The notes: generated by a model from the letters alone, not told the origin. Positions 16,143-25,493 are shown, counted from the first letter of the stretch. The stretch is DNA of 64,000 bases from Deltaproteobacteria bacterium (GCA_020635195.1 JACKAG010000002.1:192224-256223); one strand, 5' to 3'. Numbers and translations: made by a program.

Positions 16143-16532
16143 TCAGGTTGGGTTACTTGGATCTCTGGCATCAACTCGCATGACAAAATCATGGATATCC
16201 TTTCCGCACAGATGAAAATCACCGATGGTGTACCTATACTTTCCAAATTCTTCTTTTCTTCTCTTAATCCAAAAATTGAGATAGGCTTCCCCTTGAGGAC
16301 CTGATTCTTTAATGCTATTTCTTACATTTTGAATCCTAGTAAATGGCTTGCCTTTAAGTTCATCCATAATGAAGACATTCCAAATCAGGTGAGGGAATCT
16401 GAGACCTCTTCTCACATCCTTAAGATCCTTCCGACCTTCGGCGGCAGATGCACTAAGGAAAGGTTTGCAGTATTCTAAAAAAACTTCCGAAGCCTTTCTT
16501 CCCATGAGGATGTCAGGCATTTCATCTTGCAT
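16143..16532 (-). CDS. Hypothetical protein beside IS256 copy
   Basis: 129 residues from ATG 16532, with AAGGA about 7 nt before it; an earlier in-frame ATG at 16565 lies within the IS256 end and is unlikely. Soluble, mixed charge; contains SAAEGRKDLKDVRRGLRFPHLIWNVFIMD and a C-terminal IHDFVMRVDARDP. I recognise no family. The promoter side is cut off by the IS256-family copy starting at 16553, 20 bp upstream, so the gene may be silenced or driven by the IS. It precedes the pRiA4b-like gene by 79 bp. Confidence 0.55.
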   Translation of the reverse strand: MQDEMPDILMGRKASEVFLEYCKPFLSASAAEGRKDLKDVRRGLRFPHLIWNVFIMDELKGKPFTRIQNVRNSIKESGPQGEAYLNFWIKRRKEEFGKYRYTIGDFHLCGKDIHDFVMRVDARDPSNPT

Positions 16533-16552
16533 GGTTGATTCCTTCTTTTTGC

Positions 16553-17920
16553 GAGTAATTGTCAAATTTAGTGGATCAGAGATTTAAGCAGCAAGTTTTC
16601 TTACCCCATCCTCAAACTTAACATTAAGATCAATAACATCCGCCAGTAGTTTGTAACCCCGGAGTTTCCTCCAGCGCTTTTCTGCACTTTTAATCAACTT
16701 AAAAACCATGTGCACAGTGGCATTGACATAGCCACAGCCTTTCGTTCTCTTCGTCTGGAGTCGTACTGTCGCAAATGTGGATTCAATAGGATTGGTGGTC
16801 CGGATATGCTGCCAATGAACACCAGGAAAATCATAGAAGCTGAGGAGCCTGTGTTTACCCCTCAGCAGACTTTTGACAGCCTTCGGGTATTTATCTTCAA
16901 AAACTGACTGAAATTTTGTAAGCGCTTTTTCCGCATCTTTTTTGTTCTCTGCCATATATATTTCATGAATCATTTTCTTAGCTTCAGGCTGTTTTGTCTT
17001 TGGCATCTTGTCCAGAATATTTGCGGTCTTATGAACCCAGCAGGCTTGCTGTTTAGAGGACGGAAAAATTTCCTCCAGCGCTTTCCAGAAACCAAGGGCA
17101 CCATCCGCAACGGCAAGCTCAGGCCCTCTCTCCAGCCCTCGTTCTCTCAGAGAGAGCAGAACATTCTTCCAGCTCAGCTCGCTTTCACGATAGCCCTGCT
17201 CTATCGCTACCAGCTCTTTTTTGCCATCTTCTGCTGCTCCGACAATCACCAGAATGCACATTCTGTCATCTTCCCCGAGGCGCACGTTAAAATGTATCCC
17301 ATCTGCCCACATGTACACGTAACGTTTCCCGGAAAGAGATCGCTTATCCCACTCCCGGAAATCTCCTTCCCAGACCTTCTTTAATCTTGTCACAGTCGAT
17401 GCTGAGAAACCCTTAGCATGTTTACCCAGAAGAGCCTGAAGTGCTTCTGGAAAATATCCGCTTGAAATCCCCTTCAGATAAAGCCATGGGACAAGCTCTT
17501 CCAGAGCTTTAGTTTTTCTCAGGTACGGTGGCAGGATCTGGCTGGTAAATCTTTTCCGGCAGCCATCCTCATCAACTCTCTTATCGTTTATCTTTGGTGC
17601 TTTTACATCAATAGCACCAAGACCGGTCTGGATCTTTCTTTCCGGGTGATAGCCATTTCTGACTACCATCCTGTGCCCTTTCTCATCTGCTACAGATCTG
17701 AATCTCTCAATATAGTCGGAGACTTCAGCCTCTATTGCCTGAGCCAGCATCTTTCGGGCACCTTCTCTTAATACCTCTGTCAACGCATCGCTGATAGTTT
17801 CTTGTGGAAGTTGAACTGAATTGCAAGTAGCTTCTCTCATAGCGTATTCCTTAAATTCTAAAAAAGCACTTGAGGGTACGCTACTTAATTCTCCTCATCC
17901 ACTAAATTCGATCATATCTC
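16553..17920 (-). mobile_element. IS256-family element, full copy
   Basis: 1368 bp, the same length as the copy at 21912-23279, with terminal repeats GAG-N7-CAAATTTAGTGGAT at both ends. The 9-bp flanks (TCTTTTTGC left, CTCGATTGC right) do not match, so no target duplication survives. The right side abuts the middle of an IS4 element, which shows that DNA next to this copy was deleted or rearranged after insertion. Confidence 0.92.
16584..17840 (-). CDS. IS256-family transposase (Mutator type)
   Basis: 418 residues. DDE residues are in YMWADGIHFNV, LAVADGALGFW and TTNPIESTFATVR, with the CWVHK motif after the second Asp, all typical of IS256/Mutator transposases. The N-terminal TEVLREGARKMLAQAIEAEV matches the family start. 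A few substitutions separate it from the copy at 21943 (for example SSGY/STGD, CGYV/CGSV). Confidence 0.95.
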   Translation of the reverse strand: MREATCNSVQLPQETISDALTEVLREGARKMLAQAIEAEVSDYIERFRSVADEKGHRMVVRNGYHPERKIQTGLGAIDVKAPKINDKRVDEDGCRKRFTSQILPPYLRKTKALEELVPWLYLKGISSGYFPEALQALLGKHAKGFSASTVTRLKKVWEGDFREWDKRSLSGKRYVYMWADGIHFNVRLGEDDRMCILVIVGAAEDGKKELVAIEQGYRESELSWKNVLLSLRERGLERGPELAVADGALGFWKALEEIFPSSKQQACWVHKTANILDKMPKTKQPEAKKMIHEIYMAENKKDAEKALTKFQSVFEDKYPKAVKSLLRGKHRLLSFYDFPGVHWQHIRTTNPIESTFATVRLQTKRTKGCGYVNATVHMVFKLIKSAEKRWRKLRGYKLLADVIDLNVKFEDGVRKLAA

Positions 17921-18399
17921 CTCGATTGCAGAGTCGCATCAATCAGAATGGCGATAGTCCAGGGAGCTCCGGCAACAACAGGCGGCCTCTGGATTGCTCT
18001 GGCTGTTCTGGCTGCCGTACGCTGAAGAGATTCTGCCGCAAGATCACCATGCCTACGTAAAAACCTTGAAAACCGGGACTTATGAAGAGATCCGACCTGA
18101 GAGGCATGGGTCAGGCTATGTTTTCTTCCTGGCAGCATGAGAGATAAAAGATAAGCAAACGCGACCTGCTTCAGGCGGCAGGGAATATCCAGAAGACAGT
18201 CAGCTTTTTTTGCGATAGGGTCGCTCAAGGCGGGCACCTCTCGGGATATAGTCGCTTGGATGAGCACTTTAAAAAGTGTCTCGACAGCTCTGCCCGCCAC
18301 AATACTCTATGATATCTGGTCATTACAATAGACTTTTTTTAAAAAGCTTTCCAGAACAGATTTTTTCACTGGGAAGTCTGATTTCGCGCAACATCTAAG
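17921..18399 (-). pseudogene. IS4-family element, right-end fragment with truncated transposase
   Basis: Carries the right terminal repeat (ATTTCGCGCAACATCTAAG ending at 18399) and the first 125 or so residues of the transposase (start at 18300: AGRAVETLFKVLIQ...). It breaks off at GATTGCAGAGTCGC, where the IS256 copy begins. The other two-thirds of this IS4 copy is absent from the far side of the IS256 element, so it was deleted rather than merely split. Confidence 0.88.
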
Positions 18400-18727
18400 A
18401 AATAGGCTTTTGCTAATTCTTCAGCCGCAATGATGTTTGGATCATAAATTTTACCCTTTCGTATTGGGTGTTTTTCATGCAGATATGAGAACTCAGTACA
18501 TCCAAGTAATATAGTTTTATTTGGTAGTAGGCTCTGTAATCGCTTAGAGATAGGAAGCAGGTTGGCTCCGAGGGTGATTGCAGCAATCATGCTATCCAAT
18601 ATTTTCTGAAGGATAGGATCGGGGTAATCGCATGGAAAATACTTTCGATGAAGCTCCTTTTTTGAAGAAGTTGAAGAGCAAATGACTAAGGGAATATCAG
18701 AACTTAGCTCCTTACTAAGTCTTAATT
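18400..18727 (-). pseudogene. Aspartate/glutamate racemase-family fragment
   Basis: A continuous frame of about 105 codons with no start of its own. It encodes IPLVICSS near the truncated N-terminus, then DSMIAAITLGAN, the family motif ILLGCTEFSYL (second catalytic Cys, as in LGCTE of Asp/Glu/hydantoin racemases) and IYDPNIIAAEELAKAYF. It is bounded on both sides by IS4 ends: the N-terminal half including the first catalytic Cys is missing, and the last codons read into the IS end. Not functional. Confidence 0.7.
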
Positions 18728-20202
18728 CTTAAATGTTGCGCGAAAATTGCAATCGCATAAGTTTTTACTTTAAATAAAGCGCTTATGCTGCTTTGTTCGC
18801 ATTTATTACCTCCCTGCAATAGCGTTGCACATCCCTGAACCCATGAATCCTTGTGCTAAGCTGGATCAGATGCTTAAAAGGAGATAATTCGACCTCCTGC
18901 TGCAAAGCAGTCATAGCATCCAGAACAGATCCGGACTTACCAGAAATTTCCGGCAAAAGGAGCCATGCACAGTAGACCCAGTGAACATGAGACTCTACGG
19001 ATTGAAAATCGTGGCAACTCACATCTTCAAACCCCATCAGAGATTTGACGTCTTTGTGAAATAGCTCGATTTCCCATCTTTTTCGGTAAACCCTGACAAT
19101 CGCACCCATCCTGACTCTGATGTTGGAACAAACCAGATACTTTCTCCCCCTGCGACTCCCTCGCTCTTCTGAAAGAACCAGCCTGACTTCATCAGTGATT
19201 CCACTGATAAAACCGGTGAGTTCTCTTGCGCGGAACTCCTTCCGCTTTCTTCTTTTCCATCCATTCGCATAAGCACGAATAGTTTTCCAGGGAAAAATTT
19301 TGGCTTTCCGGAACAGGTCAGCGACGGAGCAATTGCCCTGAGCGCCTGCATTTTTTTGGGAAGAAAGTCGAGATCCTCTCGAAGATTTCATGCTGAAAAC
19401 AAAATCCCACCCACGAGACAGAATGGAGGCTTGAAGCTTTTTATTGTCATAGCCAGAATCTGCGAGCACAACAACTTCATGATTTTCATAAGTTCCGACG
19501 TATTGCGACAAATCCAGATCAGAGAGATATCGGATGACAGCTTCCTGTTCGGTTTCTTTTTTCAGGCCCCGTCTTTTACGCTCACGTCCGGAAATCCATG
19601 CCAGGGGAGGGAGTGGAATCTTCTTGCCATTGATAAGTAGCAGGATATTTGTCCACTGGTGGCCAATAACATAGCCTTTACCATGACTGAACTTATGGCT
19701 GTTTCCACTGTGTCTGGAAGATCTTGATTGCAGAGTCGCATCAATCAGAATGGCGATAGTCCAGGGCCCTCCGGCAACAACAGGCGGCCTCTGGATTGCT
19801 CTGCATGTTCTGGCTGCCGTACGCTGAAGAGATTCTACCGCAAGATCACCATGCCTACGTAAAAACCTTGAAAACTGTGACTTATGCAGAGATCCGGCCT
19901 GAGAGGCCTGGGTCAGGCTATGTTTTCTTCCTGGCAGCATGAGAGATAAAAGATAAGCAAACGCGACCTGCTTCAGGCGGCAGGGAATATCCAGAAGACA
20001 GTCAGCTTTTTTTGCGATAGGGTTGCTCAAGGCGGGCACCTCTCGGGATATAGTCGCTTGGATGAGCACTTTAAAAAGTGTCTCGACAGCTCTGCCCGTC
20101 ACAATACTCTATAATATCTGGTCATTACGATAGATTTTTTTTTAAAAAGCTTTCCAGAACAGATTTTTTCACTGGGAAGTCTGATTTCGCGCAACATCTA
20201 AG
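18728..20202 (-). mobile_element. IS4-family element, complete copy
   Basis: About 1475 bp between CTTAAATGTTGCGCGAAAAT at 18728 and the mirrored GATTTCGCGCAACATCTAAG ending at 20202. These imperfect inverted repeats define the ends shared by all three copies. No clear target duplication was found. The flanks are a racemase fragment on one side and 170 bp of unassigned AT-rich DNA (20203-20374) on the other. Confidence 0.85.
18783..20102 (-). CDS. IS4-family DDE transposase
   Basis: 439 residues, nearly identical to the transposase at 12436-13755. Differences include KNA/KNT, FPWKT/FPLKT, RRGRK/RKGRK and VLDAM/VLEAM. It carries the same ILIDATLQSR and LADSGYDNK aspartates and the YRKRWEIELFHKDVK signature. 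Both inverted repeats are present here, so this is the copy most likely to be mobile. Confidence 0.93.
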   Translation of the reverse strand: MTGRAVETLFKVLIQATISREVPALSNPIAKKADCLLDIPCRLKQVAFAYLLSLMLPGRKHSLTQASQAGSLHKSQFSRFLRRHGDLAVESLQRTAARTCRAIQRPPVVAGGPWTIAILIDATLQSRSSRHSGNSHKFSHGKGYVIGHQWTNILLLINGKKIPLPPLAWISGRERKRRGLKKETEQEAVIRYLSDLDLSQYVGTYENHEVVVLADSGYDNKKLQASILSRGWDFVFSMKSSRGSRLSSQKNAGAQGNCSVADLFRKAKIFPWKTIRAYANGWKRRKRKEFRARELTGFISGITDEVRLVLSEERGSRRGRKYLVCSNIRVRMGAIVRVYRKRWEIELFHKDVKSLMGFEDVSCHDFQSVESHVHWVYCAWLLLPEISGKSGSVLDAMTALQQEVELSPFKHLIQLSTRIHGFRDVQRYCREVINANKAA

Positions 20203-20374
20203 TTATATATTCCATGTATCCCTCAGCATGTGGACCCATTGATTAAATCGCAATTACAAAACGAGCAATAGTTACTAATGTTTCTAGTCAAAGTCAATAT
20301 AAGATTTAATTTGATTTAGTTTATGATCTCATATTCTCAAACGCATTTTTGTATCGTCAGTTCTGGATTACTTA

Positions 20375-20463
20375 GAGTAATTGTCAAATTTAGTGGATCA
20401 GAGATTTAAGCAGCAAGTTTTCTGACCCCATCCTCAAACTTGATATTAAGATCAATGATATTT
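20375..20463 (-). mobile_element. IS256-family 3' fragment
   Basis: Starts at the terminal repeat GAGTAATTGTCAAATTTAG and encodes the last residues of the transposase (IDLNIKFEDGVRKLAA and stop), with several base changes from the full copies. Identity fades at about 20463, where a different transposase relic begins. An older, truncated copy. Confidence 0.8.
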
Positions 20464-21573
20464 ACGCTGGCTTCGTTGCGTCTGGCTGTCCCGATTCTTT
20501 CATTAAATGAGCTCCTGCCAATTGTGCTTCCTGCTGCCAGGCAGACAGCCAGCCTCGTTGAGCATGCCAGAATGGTCCTTGCGGTCCTCATAAAATCGAT
20601 GGCATCACAAAACAGTGAAGCCGCCCAGAAAATTTCAGAGAAGTTAGGCGTTGAAGGGATCGTTGGGATTGACGGGCCCCTGGTTTCCTTGTGGCATGGG
20701 TTACAGGATTTTTTTTAAGGGCACTTTCACCACGGCCGCTGTAAAACTCCATTTGGCAGTAGATCTCGTAACCGGAGCATTAACATGGTACGACCTGACT
20801 TCTGGCGCGACTCATGACAGTCAACGATTCCCTGCAATCAGGAGCCGGTGTCTTTACATCTTTGATCTGGGCTATTGGTCTCTGGACCTGTTTCACAGAA
20901 TTCAGGCACAAAAAGGATTTTTCCTTAGCAGGCTCAAGGGAAATGCAAATCTGACTATAACAAAAGTGGTTTTTGGTCAGATCAGTAAACGCAGAGTCGG
21001 CTCTGACTTACGAAAAACCCCAATCTTGCAAAAATGCGGAAACACTGTTGAGCTCTGCGCCCTATTATTCAATAAAAATATTAGATTAGATGTAAGGGTT
21101 GTCGGTTATTGGAACAGTCAAGAAAAAAATATCACTGGTACGTCACAAATTTAACAGCTCCGAGAGCTTTAATTTATGAATCGTATCGTCTGCGCTGGCA
21201 GGCAGAACTTTGTTTTAAATCCATGAAGAGCACCTTAAATTTTGACAGAATCCCGACGCTTTCTCAGAATGCTGTGTTATCACTTTGTTTGCTCACACTT
21301 TGCAATTTTGTTATGGCATCAATTGTCAGAGCAGAGGCAGATAAGCGACAAAAAAACTCTTCTGAAACAAAAACAATATCATCTATCCAGAGGGCCGCGC
21401 TGATTTTAAGAGAAACAGCAGGCAGTCTTTATTCACTGATACGGCTCGGGCATAGAATAACAGCATATAAAACTGAGCAAATAGTACGAATGCTTTTACC
21501 CATTCTAAGGAGTGCTTTTGATCCTAATTTTAAAAACCGGAAAACAACAGCAGAAAGGCTATATCATGCGTAA
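20464..21573 (+). pseudogene. Frameshifted IS4-like transposase of a second type
   Basis: Three overlapping frame segments together read as one transposase: KISEKLGVEGIVGIDG (first Asp) ...WHGLQDFF; then KGTFTTAAVKLHLAVDLVTG...YIFDLGYWSLDLFHRI (second Asp); then YRLRWQAELCFKSMK (Y-x2-R-x3-E-x6-K). The frame changes once at a run of eight T near 20709-20716 and once at a run of A near 21122. It is unrelated in sequence to the other IS4 copies here. The element ends shortly before 21609, where rmuC sequence begins. Confidence 0.75.
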
Positions 21574-21911
21574 CATCAAAAAAATGATAAAAAAATCCCG
21601 GTCACTTATGCTTTGCAGTTATGTTTTTGCCAACTGAAAGTCTTTATGCAGAGGTTCTTCGTCGCCCAGGTCTTGCTGAATTAGTTCAAAGAGAATTTCG
21701 GATAATGATTGCTGGTCCTGCAACATTAGCTGCATTGCTAAACTCTCTTAATGTTGGCTTCCAAAAGCTTGCCATTCAGAAGCGCTCTGCAGAAATCTGG
21801 AAACTTCTGGGAGCTGTTAAAACACAATTTAACACATTTTCAAAGCTGCTTGAAAGTGTTCAGAAGAAACTTAACGATGCATCTTCAGCTATGGAGAAAG
21901 CAGCAAAGAGA

Positions 21912-23279
21912 GAGTAATTGTCAAATTTAGTGGATCAGAGATTTAAGCAGCAAGTTTTCTTACCCCATCCTCAAACTTAACATTAAGATCAATAACATCC
22001 GCCAGTAGTTTGTAACCCCGGAGTTTCCTCCAGCGCTTTTCTGCACTTTTAATCAACTTAAAAACCATGTGCACAGTGGCATTGACAGAGCCACAGCCTT
22101 TCGTTCTCTTCGTCCGGAGTCGTACTGTCGCAAATGTGGATTCAATAGGATTAGTGGTCCGGATATGCTGCCAATGAACACCAGGAAAATCATAGAAGCT
22201 GAGGAGCCTGTGTTTACCCCTCAGCAGACTTTTGACAGCCTTCGGGTATTTATCTTCAAAAACTGACTGAAATTTTGTAAGCGCTTTTTCCGCATCTTTT
22301 TTGTTCTCTGCCATATATATTTCATGAATCATTTTCTTAGCTTCAGGCTGTTTTGTCTTTGGCATCTTGTCCAGAATATTTGCGGTCTTATGAACCCAGC
22401 AGGCTTGCTGTTTAGAGGACGGAAAAATTTCCTCCAGCGCTTTCCAGAAACCAAGGGCACCATCCGCAACGGCAAGCTCAGGCCCTCTCTCCAGCCCTCG
22501 TTCTCTCAGAGAGAGCAGAACATTCTTCCAGCTCAGCTCGCTTTCACGATAGCCCTGCTCTATCGCTACCAGCTCTTTTTTGCCATCTTCTGCTGCTCCG
22601 ACAATCACCAGAATGCACATTCTGTCATCTTCCCCGAGGCGCACGTTAAAATGTATCCCATCTGCCCACATGTACACGTAACGTTTCCCGGAAAGAGATC
22701 GCTTATCCCACTCCCGGAAATCTCCTTCCCAGACCTTCTTTAATCTTGTCACAGTCGATGCTGAGAAACCCTTAGCATGTTTACCCAGAAGAGCCTGAAG
22801 CGCTTCTGGAAAATCTCCGGTTGAAATCCCCTTCAGATAAAGCCATGGGACAAGCTCTTCCAGCGATTTAGTTTTTCTCAGGTACGGTGGCAGGATCTGG
22901 CTGGTAAATCTTTTCCGGCAGCCATCCTCATCAACTCTCTTATCGTTTATCTTTGGTGCTTTTACATCAATAGCACCAAGACCGGTCTGGATCTTTCTTT
23001 CCGGGTGATAGCCATTTCTGACTACCATCCTGTGCCCTTTCTCATCTGCTACAGATCTGAATCTCTCAATATAGTCGGAGACTTCAGCCTCTATTGCCTG
23101 AGCCAGCATCTTTCGGGCACCTTCTCTTAATACCTCTGTCAATGCATCGCTGATAGTTTCTTGTGGAAGTTGAACTGAATTGCAAGTAGCTTCTCTCATA
23201 GCGTATTCCTTAAATTCCAAAAAAGCACTTGAGGGTACGCTACTTAATTCTCCTCATCCACTAAATTTGATCATATCTC
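21912..23279 (-). mobile_element. IS256-family element with 9-bp target duplication
   Basis: 1368 bp with inverted repeats GAGTAATTGTCAAATTTAG and GAGATATGATCAAATTTAG (reverse of the right end). It is flanked by identical GCAAAGAGA at 21903-21911 and 23280-23288, a 9-bp duplication as expected for IS256. Removing the IS and one duplicate restores the rmuC frame. This is the clearest intact insertion in the window. Confidence 0.96.
21943..23199 (-). CDS. IS256-family transposase (Mutator type)
   Basis: 418 residues from the ATG at 23199 (reading MREATCNSVQ), the same start as the other full copy; a further in-frame ATG at 23220 is upstream of the conserved start. DDE motifs are in YMWADGIHF, LAVADGALGFW and TTNPIESTFATVR. 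It sits within the element that splits rmuC. Confidence 0.95.
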   Translation of the reverse strand: MREATCNSVQLPQETISDALTEVLREGARKMLAQAIEAEVSDYIERFRSVADEKGHRMVVRNGYHPERKIQTGLGAIDVKAPKINDKRVDEDGCRKRFTSQILPPYLRKTKSLEELVPWLYLKGISTGDFPEALQALLGKHAKGFSASTVTRLKKVWEGDFREWDKRSLSGKRYVYMWADGIHFNVRLGEDDRMCILVIVGAAEDGKKELVAIEQGYRESELSWKNVLLSLRERGLERGPELAVADGALGFWKALEEIFPSSKQQACWVHKTANILDKMPKTKQPEAKKMIHEIYMAENKKDAEKALTKFQSVFEDKYPKAVKSLLRGKHRLLSFYDFPGVHWQHIRTTNPIESTFATVRLRTKRTKGCGSVNATVHMVFKLIKSAEKRWRKLRGYKLLADVIDLNVKFEDGVRKLAA

Positions 23280-23493
23280 GCAAAGAGATCACAGATGATT
23301 GAACGTAAACTAACAAAGGTGGAAGATTTGCCGACAAATGAAGCCCAAATATTTTTACCAGATACTCTGGAGTTGGAGGAAGAGTGAGCAAGTGCAAAAC
23401 ATCAAAGATGTACGTCAAAAAGACTAGTCATACAATGAGTCAAATTAATCTTCCGGATCACTATAGAACTGTTTCCTTTTTCAAACTTGCGAT

Positions 23494-25005
23494 TTAACGT
23501 GCCCTGACTCGCTCGAATAGCTGATACGTACAGGAAGGCGCAGATATTTTTCTTGTAGTAGCCTCAAAGACATTTGATCCGGCAACAATATTATCACTGC
23601 CAGAATGATCGCAACGAATAATAGAATCAACGGTATGAAAATCCTTTTCTCTCCAGGGTATCCTTATTGAGTCCATTGATTTATGCGGTAGTACTATCAG
23701 TTGCCTGGGAGCTATTCCTTCCCATTTATAGGTTTCCCAATAGTTGCCAATTACCCCTGTTTTTTTTGGAGCAGTTATCATTTGTTGTGAGATATCAACT
23801 AACGAATGATAGTGTTCAAAACGAGATTGAGCTGACGTTAATCCTATACATGAAAATAAAAAAATCCATGAAGCGAAATGAATGATTCGTGATGAAAGAA
23901 TGGCGGGAGCATTCCATTTCTTAGAAATGAGTATATTTATGCAACAGGAAAGCATGATCAGGAGCGAAAAGTCCATAAAAAAAATCTGATTGACAGCGTA
24001 GCGAACTAAATGATTATGTATTCTGATCCATGATGTGAGAGAGCTTGCAAAGCTTGTTGCAAGGACAATCATAAAAAGAGCTAAAATACGTCTGGGTGTA
24101 TCTTCGAGCAGACCTCTGAAACCTCTGCGGAAGCCTGATACAAAAAGAAAGATGATAAAAATAATAAAATAGTATAAAAAAAACGGATGAGACTCATAAA
24201 TAATCTTAATTGCGGTTCCGAAATTTTCAAATACATCATTGAACTGAAGTTTTACAGGAGTTTTGACTCTGAATGCATATTTTTCCATGAATTCAGAATA
24301 ATGATGTTCCACATAAAAATTATAAAATTTATTTATAGACCTTTCCAGACCATAACAGAGGAAGGGAATGAGCCAATAAGCTAGTTTGTAGGATTTTCGG
24401 GCTCTCATTGTCATATAAGGAATTGCTTCAAAAAAATGGAAGATGCAAAGAGCAATAGCTGCTGCGTTAGAGGTCCAGACTGCAAGGGTTCCGATAAAGA
24501 TCAAGACAGAAAAATGAAAGGGGATACTACGTTTTAAGAGCTTCGTTTTAGATAGTACATACCAGTAGATAAGAGAGATTGCTAACTGAATTGAGTATGG
24601 ATTATTTATTTCATGCAAATATTGACGGACAGTCGGGCTCCACAGACAGGCACTTATAAAAAGTATATTTCCAGCCGGTGCTCCGGGGAAGAGCCTTGAA
24701 CAGGCAAGGCTTCCGGCAACAATACAAAAACAATTGAAAATAAAAATGAAGATCGCAGTAAAATTTCCTTGTGTTACAAAATTAATGATCCACTGTAACA
24801 CAAAGGGCCAGCCACCTAATCTGTCCTGACCAAAGTAGTATAAATGATAGGGAGTTAATTCAGGACTATTGATCATAATCACCGGAATGGCAGAATCGGA
24901 GTTGAAATCACCATCCATTGTTCCAACAGGTCCCATTCCTACATAGAGTGCAGAAAGGCATAAGAAAAAGTATAAACATAAGATGATAATTCTGGCTTTC
25001 GACAT
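23494..25005 (-). CDS. Polytopic membrane protein, GT-C-like
   Basis: 503 residues with about ten hydrophobic segments. After the first helix, a periplasmic loop reads MDGDFNSDSAIPVIM...YYFGQDRLGGWPFVLQWI; an acidic first loop followed by a YFxGQxxGG patch is a pattern seen in GT-C-fold glycosyltransferase-like proteins. A C-terminal soluble region covers about 410-503. GGAG lies 8 nt before the ATG. Base composition is clearly more AT-rich than the housekeeping genes, and it is flanked by IS sequences, suggesting acquisition. Substrate unknown; it could add a lipid-linked sugar to an envelope glycan. Confidence 0.6.
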   Translation of the reverse strand: MSKARIIILCLYFFLCLSALYVGMGPVGTMDGDFNSDSAIPVIMINSPELTPYHLYYFGQDRLGGWPFVLQWIINFVTQGNFTAIFIFIFNCFCIVAGSLACSRLFPGAPAGNILFISACLWSPTVRQYLHEINNPYSIQLAISLIYWYVLSKTKLLKRSIPFHFSVLIFIGTLAVWTSNAAAIALCIFHFFEAIPYMTMRARKSYKLAYWLIPFLCYGLERSINKFYNFYVEHHYSEFMEKYAFRVKTPVKLQFNDVFENFGTAIKIIYESHPFFLYYFIIFIIFLFVSGFRRGFRGLLEDTPRRILALFMIVLATSFASSLTSWIRIHNHLVRYAVNQIFFMDFSLLIMLSCCINILISKKWNAPAILSSRIIHFASWIFLFSCIGLTSAQSRFEHYHSLVDISQQMITAPKKTGVIGNYWETYKWEGIAPRQLIVLPHKSMDSIRIPWREKDFHTVDSIIRCDHSGSDNIVAGSNVFEATTRKISAPSCTYQLFERVRAR

Positions 25006-25021
25006 GAAGCTTACTCCAGAT

Positions 25022-25193
25022 GAACTATGGTCAAATTTGGTTGATGAGGAGAATTTAATGGCTTATTCTCAAGTGTTTTTTGAAGTTAAGAAATATGCCA
25101 AGAGCATAGTATACTTGTAAGCTCATTCAAATTCCACAAGAAACTGTCAGAAATGCTTTGATAGAGTGATTAGACTAAGAGAAGGAGTCGGAA
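25022..25193 (+). mobile_element. Decayed IS256-family 5' relic
   Basis: Aligns across its length with the 5' end of the intact elements: ATGGTCAAATTTGGTTGATGAGG, CTCAAGTG, AATTCCACAAGAAACTGTC and AAGAGAAGG are all recognisable. It carries many substitutions and no open frame. It lies directly upstream of the GT-C-like gene and is the oldest copy here. Confidence 0.75.
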
Positions 25194-25367
25194 GGGGCCT
25201 GATTTAGGAAAATTTTATTAAATGCTCGAGTATTATAAGATTTTTTTGTCGGGAGTTGCAGCTCTCAGATACGGGTTTTTTTTCTATCATACGTGACAGA
25301 TCTTCAGGAAGAAGTCGTCCTGATACGTTTATTTGTGCTGTCAGATGCAATGAACCGCGATCACCTT

Positions 25368-25393
25368 TGTAGCTTTTCTTCTGAAAAGCTACA
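25368..25393. repeat. Perfect 11-bp hairpin
   Basis: TGTAGCTTTTC, loop TTCT, GAAAAGCTACA. It sits in the 360-bp geneless stretch (25194-25555) before the carboxypeptidase gene. There is no T-run right after it, so it is not a standard terminator. Confidence 0.6.
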
Positions 25394-25493
25394 GCAAAGT
25401 GTTTTCCCGCTAAAAAAAGAAAGGTGTAGGCATTTCTTATGAGATATCGATGTCGAAAAAAGTAATCTTCACGCTTTGTGAAACGCTATATTA

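Larger units (their letters stand above)
21609..23387 (+). pseudogene. rmuC: rmuC 3' end, split by IS256-family insertion
   Basis: 21609-21911 encodes FAVMFLPTESLYAEVLRRPGL...VIAGPATLAALLNSL...AIQKRSAEIWKLLGAVKTQF, unmistakably the C-terminal half of RmuC, a putative nuclease-fold protein linked to limiting DNA inversions. The IS lies at 21912-23279. Translation resumes in frame after the duplicated target: AAKR then SQMIERKLTKVEDLP...LEEE and a TGA at 23385-23387. The 5' portion is missing, replaced by the transposase relic. Thus the gene was hit at least twice and is dead. Confidence 0.9.

Noticed and set aside
18718..20207. Target-site duplication around the complete IS4 copy (CTAAG on both sides).
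   Set aside because: The same CTAAG follows the right end of another copy, so it is more likely part of the element end than a duplicated target.
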